Source: Astragalus membranaceus
Taxonomy: Eukaryota; Streptophyta; Magnoliopsida; Fabales; Fabaceae
Length of the DNA: 64,000 nucleotides
Direction: 5' to 3'
Assembly (NCBI GenBank): GCA_039519185.1
Contig: CM076851.1
Span: forward strand, 99,631,531-99,695,530
Both the position numbers and the translations under genes were made by a program. Positions 57,901 to 64,000 of the stretch are shown here, one piece after another. Position 1 is the first letter of the stretch; each line of letters starts with the position of its first letter. A model generated the notes under the pieces. It ran no database searches and was not told where the DNA came from. It was given only the letters and a program-made list of their open reading frames with translations.

Positions 57901-60900
57901 AGATGGGGGTAGTATAATTGACTCAAACAAGGGTAAACACACATGTCATGTTAGTTTATTTTGCAAACGCTTCATGGAGAGTTAACACCGCTTAAGATAG
58001 AACAATTTTAATTGTCAAAACCACGCAGGTTAACAAAATAGACATTTAAGCTTCTTATCACGGGTGTGAGATATATGTTGGCTGGTGTCCTTGGTAGGGC
58101 ACGCAGTGACTAAGGGTCAAGTCTAAGATATGGTCAATATTGTAGTGACCATGGTGGTGAATGAGTTATTGGTGAATTCCATTGAAGGGTTAAGCAGGTA
58201 GGTGGTTTCCATGAATGTGGTGGGTATGAGTAGGATGTATATGGAGTGAAGGGTGAAGAACTTAATGTTGGTGGATCGAGTTAGGGTATGACAACATTTT
58301 CCAAGGAAGAGGAATCAATTCAAATGTATTTCCGAGAATGCATCGTTTCCCATCAAACAGTGTGTAAAAAAAAAGATCTTATGAGTTTCATTTTTTATTT
58401 TTGGAAAAAATTATTTGAATAAAACAGAATGCATGAACATATGGATGTTGTTGTACACAGACAATGATGCAGGTGAATGAAATGCGTAATCATACTTTAA
58501 GAAAGTGTGTGATTTTTATTTTTTATTTTTTACTTATTATCTTTTTTTTTTAAAATTTCAACTAGAGTGAGAGGCTAACAAAACAACAACAAAAAAAAAC
58601 TATTGAATCATGCAAGAATAAAAGAAAATGAAGCAAATCCTAATTTTGTTTTAATGCATGTGAGAGGATTAATGCCCTTGAGATGGATGTGAGAGGAATA
58701 AATGACTTTTGTTTTTGTTCTTTATGACGCATGAAGGAGCTGTTTTTGAGATGCATGAGAATGAATGACTTTTGTTTTTGTTTCTTCATGATGCATGAAG
58801 AGGAGTAATGAAATAATGAATGAATGTAATTTTTTTTATAATATCAAGGTGATATTATTTTCTTATTTTTGGCGTGTGGCTTATGCAAGATGAAGTAAAA
58901 TAAAAAAAATATGATATTTTGTTATTGATGAGATGCATGTTGGTACCATGATAATGAAAACGATGACCGTATTCTATTATGAATGCATGATAATTTTTTA
59001 TTTTCTAGTTGAAAGACTAACTATGCTCACGCAACAAGAATAATCAAGTTAAACGCACCTTGCGCCCTAATGCATGAAGGAACACATGGTGAAAAATGAC
59101 GAAAATGCAGATGCGACTGCATGAAATGCGTGCATGAATGATCACTTGGAAAGGTCAGTTATTCTAAATGATTTTTGGAGACAATGCGGCACGTGACCGA
59201 TGCAGAGCCTCTTTCATGTATCAGAATGAAATGCTAAATACGTATCTATGAATGATGCGAAAATGATGACGTAATTTTTGACATGATGCATGTTGAACGG
59301 TATATAAATGATGTGTGGATGAAATGGCGTATGGATGATTTAATGAAACAACAGTTTTTGGATGAGTGAAAAGGTGCGTGAATGCTATGCATTTCATGAT
59401 GTTGCAAATGATGAAATGCCTATATTATTTGATGATGGAAATGCATGCTAAATGAGATATTCAATCACAATTTTTTTTAATTGTGATCATGTTTTTTATT
59501 CTTTTCTTTTTCGCGAAAAGAAAGAAAAATGCAATGTATGAATGAACGAATAATGTTGCCTGATGCAGATGCGAGGAATGTGAATGAATGATCGTTTGAA
59601 AAGATTGACTATCCGAAATGATTTTTCGGACGCAATGCAATAGGATGATGATTGATGCAAGAAGGTGGCATTATTTTATTTTTTCTTTTATTTTGCATGT
59701 CAGATGACAAATGCATTTTATTTTTCTATGCATGAAGAGGAGTAACGAAATAGTATGAGCATGCAAGATGATGCAAGTTGGACAAATATCTAGTGTCTTT
59801 GTTTTTTGGATAATGATATGCATGTTATTACCAAGAGAACGAGATGTATATGAAAACAAGTGATTCGTTCTATGGTGATTTTTTTATTTTCTAGAAAAAT
59901 GTAATGCCCATGATGACAGATATGTATGAAAAATGCGAATGCATGTATGCATGAAGAAATAAATGCTTGATCCTAATGCAATTATTTTTATTTTTTCAAG
60001 AGGCAGTGCAACATGTATGCAGACTCTTATTTTTAATTTATTGGACGACGAATGATACAATTATAACGGAATGATTTTTTTGTTTTATTTGGGAAAATGA
60101 TACCCGAACATGGAGTTGATGCATTTAAACTAGGATGGCAACATGAGGGAAAATGATGTATGAATGATATGTTTTTTGAAATGTAATTCATGACTTTACA
60201 AATGATGTGATGCCTACGCTATGTGATCATGATTTTGAATGATTATGAATGAATGCCGGTGCATGTTAAATGTGATGCTGGTGTTTTTTTTTTTTTTATC
60301 AAATGATATGCTAACGTTATATGGGTAAAAATTGTTTTTTTTGTGTGTGCGAGGAAACAAAATGCATGACACTCGCAGCGACTTTTTCTTTTCAATGCGT
60401 GGAAAAGAGTAATGAACATAACTTTTGTATTTTTGGTGTAGGATATATGCAAGATGAATGCAGTTTTGAAAAAAATGATATCTTTATTATTATTTTTTTT
60501 ATATGACAAGATGCGTAATAGTGCAGTAACAATGAAATGCTTATGGAAGAATGGTTTTAGTATGAATGAATGGTGTTTTTTTATGTGTTTTCTTTGAATA
60601 AAGTATAATGCATGAACATATGGATGTTTGTTGTACATGAGCAACAATGGAGATGAATGAAATGCGTGATGGTTTATCCCTTTTTTTTATGCTTCAACTA
60701 GAATAAAAAGCAAATAAAATGCTATTGGGTGATGAATGATGCAATAATGAAGAAATTTATAATTTTTGTTTTGACGCATGTTGAAGGACTGATGCATTTG
60801 AGATGGATAGGAATAAATGACTTTTGTCCTTGTTTTTTATGATGCATGAAGATGATGCATTTAAAAATAAATTTTTATAATAGCAATGCGATGTATGAGT

Positions 60901-61811
60901 ATGAGAGATGATGCAACTAGGATAAAATGATGCATGTATGGAGGAATTGCGCCTTTGGACTATGATGACAATATGAGCGAAATGTTATTGAATGTCTCAT
61001 GCAATTTGTAATAATGATGTTGCAAATGACAAGTTGCCTACACTATTTGATGATTTTTTTCGACATTTATGAGTTATGAATATATGATGAATGGTACGGT
61101 AGGGAAATGGCAATGTGATGCATATGATAAAAAAATGATCTTATTTTATGATAATTTTTGTATGATGAATGAAAGGAATGATGTCGTCTCGTATGCATGT
61201 AAATGAAGGGAGCATGAAAATTTTTGAGTGATTTTAATTTCAGAGAAAAACTAACCAGATTGATAGAGAGGGTAAGTATAATGCCCCTGTGTCCTAGGTG
61301 GGTCATGTCTAAATTGGGATTTTCAACATGGTCTAGGGTCGCTTATGTGATCAATCTCTCAGGTGGCTCTATTCACTTCCTCACAAAGGTCTCCAGAGCT
61401 AAAATCCCCTTCATGATATGATCCACAACGATAGCGAGCTACCTGGTGTGGGATACCATGAAAGAGCGTACTCTGGTTGAGACTTTCATGAGAGTCAGAC
61501 AGATAAAATCCAGAATGACTGTCACTAATAATCTCCACTCGTCCTAGGTTATTTGCAAACCCGGGTATAGGGCCCCACTCAAAGGTGTGTGCAAAAGTGT
61601 AAGTGAGGTGTGTGATGAGAGCAAAATACCTAAACTAACCAAACTGGACAAGATGTACAACAATAATGACAAAAAGTCGTCTACCCTAAGGTTCGATAAT
61701 ATAAAGAAATGCTAATAAATAAATAATATAAGAATAAGGGCAAAAACAAAATATCAATAAAATTAACAAATACTTACACATTTAGTTAATTTGGCTTGAC
61801 TCTCTTAATTG
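57901..61811. repeat. Noncoding interior of the Ogre-like element, ATGCATGAA-rich repeats
   Basis: From about 58400 to 61200 the sequence is saturated with GATGCATGAA, ATGAATGATG and similar words, mixed with T- and A-runs. Larger blocks recur: 58427-58745 aligns with 60596-60850 (both with AATGCATGAACATATGGATG, TGAATGAAATGCGT and GGAATAAATGACTTTTGT), an offset of about 2.17 kb. The leader near the primer site (61240-61811) is less repetitive. Confidence 0.75.
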
Positions 61812-61829
61812 TCCCCAGTGAAGTCGCCA
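61812..61829 (-). promoter_or_regulatory. Primer-binding site of the Ogre-like element
   Basis: On the minus strand, two bases after the LTR end, TGGCGACTTCACTGGGGA. Its complement TCCCCAGTGAAGTCGCCA has the form of a tRNA 3' end with CCA, as used by Ogre/Tat elements (tRNA-Arg type, by family knowledge). Confidence 0.8.
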
Positions 61830-61831
61830 GC

Positions 61832-64000
61832 TGTAGCGACCGAAAAATCCGGAGGAGGGATTCTTCGAAATTTTTGAAATGAAGCCGCCACCAAAGTTTC
61901 GTTTAAGGGCAAACATTGGAAAATCCCTATTGAATGGATAAGGGGTTTGCGGACCAGGTTTAGGCTCGGGAGTCGTTTATGCGTAGGGAAGGTATTAGCA
62001 CCCTACGACATCCTTCCTAAGGAAGGTTACCTTTTAACTAAATGTGCAAACATTTATTAATTCAAAAATAATGTTTTTACCCTTATAAAAAAAAGGACTC
62101 ACTAAACGGTTAGTTATTTTTTGTACTTTTTGAGAAAAATGAGAGAAATGAATTTAAAGGGAAAAAAAGGTTTTTTATTAGTGCAATTGACAGAGGTCGG
62201 CCGCCCTCTGGTCCTACGTATCTCCTGGTAGAGAATCAAATCGCACGTAGTTCTTGGTAGAAAATGTTTGTGTGTTGGTGTTTTTTATTTATTTTTGAAA
62301 TTGGGAGAGGCATTCATAACGACCAAACAAGTAAGACTCGGAGTGGTCGTCGCTCATAGCTCGTTTGAAAACTAAAGCTGTTATTAACGGTCAAACGAGC
62401 TAAGCTCAGAGTGACCATTAGCAGCGAACCATTTCTATGTTTGGGAAAACATTTATTCGTTATTTGGGAAAAAAGTAGGTTTGTGAAAGAAAATATTTAT
62501 TTAGGGAAAAGAATTTTTTTTTTAAAAAAAGAGAAACAGGGGGTGGTGTTAGAAAAAGGGGGTGGTGGTTAGCAGCAGAGTGTTGTATTTTAAAAGGGGG
62601 GTGCGCAAAGCAGGGCCCAACTCGTTTTTTGTGTGCTGGCCTGCGCAACAAAAAAAGCTTGGAAGGGGGTGTATGAAGTAAACGTATGGTTGTATTAGTA
62701 ATCTGATAATTAACAAAAAAATTAAAAAACGAAAGGGACGCATATATGAAGCCAAAAAATTAGAGTGGGAACCCTAATCTCACGCTTTTCTTTCTCAGCG
62801 CCGCGACATTCCCCCCTCCCCTACCTCTCCGTTCTTCTCTTTCTCGCACCGATCCACCTCTTTCAACTCCATATCCGTTCTCTCATCTCTCCCTCCCCTA
62901 GCTTCGATCTCTTTCTTCCTCACCGCCGCTAACCATCCGTTTTCAACAGAGAGAGTTAAGGTGAGATTTCCCGAGAGAGAAAAAGGAGAGGGACGAAGGG
63001 AAGGAGAAGGGGGAGGACGCGAAGGGAAAGACAGAGACAGATGGTGGTACTGGTGAAGGGAACGGCGGTGGTCATGGTGTCGTTGGTGGTTGGACGAAGG
63101 AGGACGGTGTCGCCGGAGGGAACGCAACCACGGTGGGATCCGTGGAGGTACCGACGACGGTGAGAGCGGAAACGAGGGAGGGGGAAGGCGAAGAGAGACG
63201 GAGAGAAACTACGAACGGTGGTGAGACGACGGTGGTCGGAGACGAAGGGACGGAGACGGTCGTAGGGGTGATTTATGGTGACGGTTTTTGTGATTTTGGT
63301 GGCTGTTGGGTGGTGGATGGGTGACAGTGAGGTGGATGATTTCGGTGGTGGAGATTTTGTGTGAGATCGGTCACGGTGGTGGCGGTGGATGAGTGACAGT
63401 GAGGTGGTGGATGGGTGGAGGTGACCGTGGGTGGGTTTAGGACGCGGTGGTTGAGAAGGGGAGGAGAGGGTTGGCTACGTGGTGGGGCGCGGTTTCTGTT
63501 ATGGTGGTGCTTCAGTGACGGTTCACGGTGGTGGTGGAGAGGCAGTGGTTCTCTCCTTTTTATTTCCTCTGTTCTTCTCAGTTTTTGGTTTTTTCTTACT
63601 GTTTGTCTCCCCCCCTTTACTGTTTCTGCTTCTGTTTTTTTATAGAGTAGTAAACTAATGGGACAAATTTTGTTGTTATGATTTTGCAGAGAATCAGAGT
63701 AGTGGGAGACAAGGCAGCAAAGGAGGTGCTGCCCAAAGCTGCTTGGTTGCTGCTGATTTTGGAAAAAAACAAGGGAGCAAGAAGAAGGGACATTTGGCTT
63801 CACTCCTCAAATGCTGCTGCCAGCTTTATTTTTATTTTACTTTTAATCTTTGTACTTTTTTGTATTTTATTTTTTGTAACAAAGTTGACTTTGTAAAAAC
63901 ATTGATTAAAAAAACATTTATTTGCAATCTGATTTTTATTTGATTTTTATAACAAAATTAAACCGATAACAACGACGAAAAACATACGTACGCGACAAGA
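61832..64000 (-). repeat. 5' LTR of the Ogre-like element, cut by the window edge
   Basis: It matches 51670-53840 almost base for base. The window ends about 240 bp before the expected outer end. Confidence 0.93.

Larger units (their letters stand above)
51670..64000 (-). mobile_element. Ogre/Tat-like LTR element without gag-pol (LARD-like), running off the right edge
   Basis: LTRs lie at 51670-54081 and from 61832 to beyond 64000. On the minus strand each begins TGTCATACCC and ends GGTCGCTACA. The primer site (plus 61812-61829) and polypurine tract (plus 54082-54100) set the minus orientation. The 7750-bp interior has no protease, RT or integrase motif in any frame, so it depends on other elements. 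By eye I count about 13 substitutions over ~2.17 kb between the LTRs, so it is recent, and it must be younger than the chromovirus it sits in. ATGTC (51665-51669) is the presumed target duplication. Confidence 0.9.

Noticed and set aside
58400..61200. ATGCATGAA-rich region as a CRISPR or satellite array
   Set aside because: There is no fixed repeat-spacer design and no constant monomer length. The repeats are diverged and confined to a retroelement interior.

Overview
This 64 kb window is plant nuclear heterochromatin, most likely from a legume (Fabaceae). The legume call is inference. It rests on Ogre/Tat-type LTRs with TGTCATACCC ends and a TGGCGACT-type primer-binding site, on the density of Tekay-like chromovirus LTRs, on a NIT4-type nitrilase fragment, and on a family of defensin-like secreted peptides. 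I found no rRNA, tRNA or CRISPR. Only two short genes look like intact host genes: paired two-exon defensin-like genes at 7088-7561 and 41459-41931, both on the minus strand. Nearly everything else is mobile DNA, much of it nested.

Layout. 1-4273: the left part of a Ty3/gypsy LTR, invaded by a Ty1/copia element (running off the left edge) and by a GC-rich LINE-like insertion. 4274-11275: copy 1 of a segmental duplication that carries a defensin-like gene, split by a solo LTR (4792-6744) and a Helitron (7571-11048). Copy 2 (40831-42180) lacks both insertions, so it supplies the empty sites that fix their boundaries to the base. 11276-20112: a decayed Tat-lineage gypsy element with a decayed chromovirus inside it. 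20113-20760: an inverted LTR fragment. 20761-24843: gene fragments on the minus strand (NIT4 nitrilase, an unidentified gene, a JINGUBANG-like WD40 protein), ending at a CACTA-type terminus.

24986-38912: one solo gypsy LTR, proved by its GAACT duplication. It contains a full-length copia element (25730-30561, ATTTG duplication), a SINE-like scrap, and a 6.4 kb Pack-CACTA (31232-37648, AAT duplication). The Pack-CACTA carries exons from glutathione reductase, malonyl-CoA synthetase (AAE13 type), a TatD-like nuclease and unidentified genes. 38913-43818: LTR and LINE fragments around duplication copy 2.

43819 to beyond the end: a young Tekay-type chromovirus with near-identical LTRs. Its 3' LTR was entered by an Ogre-like element without coding capacity (51670 to beyond 64000), oriented on the minus strand.

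The most unusual signals are: (i) a tandem array of UNCG-tetraloop hairpins in the young chromovirus LTR; (ii) short perfect palindromes, different in sequence in each LTR family but present in nearly all of them; (iii) two conserved LTR blocks shared by six otherwise diverged LTRs; (iv) a Helitron carrying an ALG1 exon, proved by a paralogous empty site; and (v) the multi-gene Pack-CACTA.
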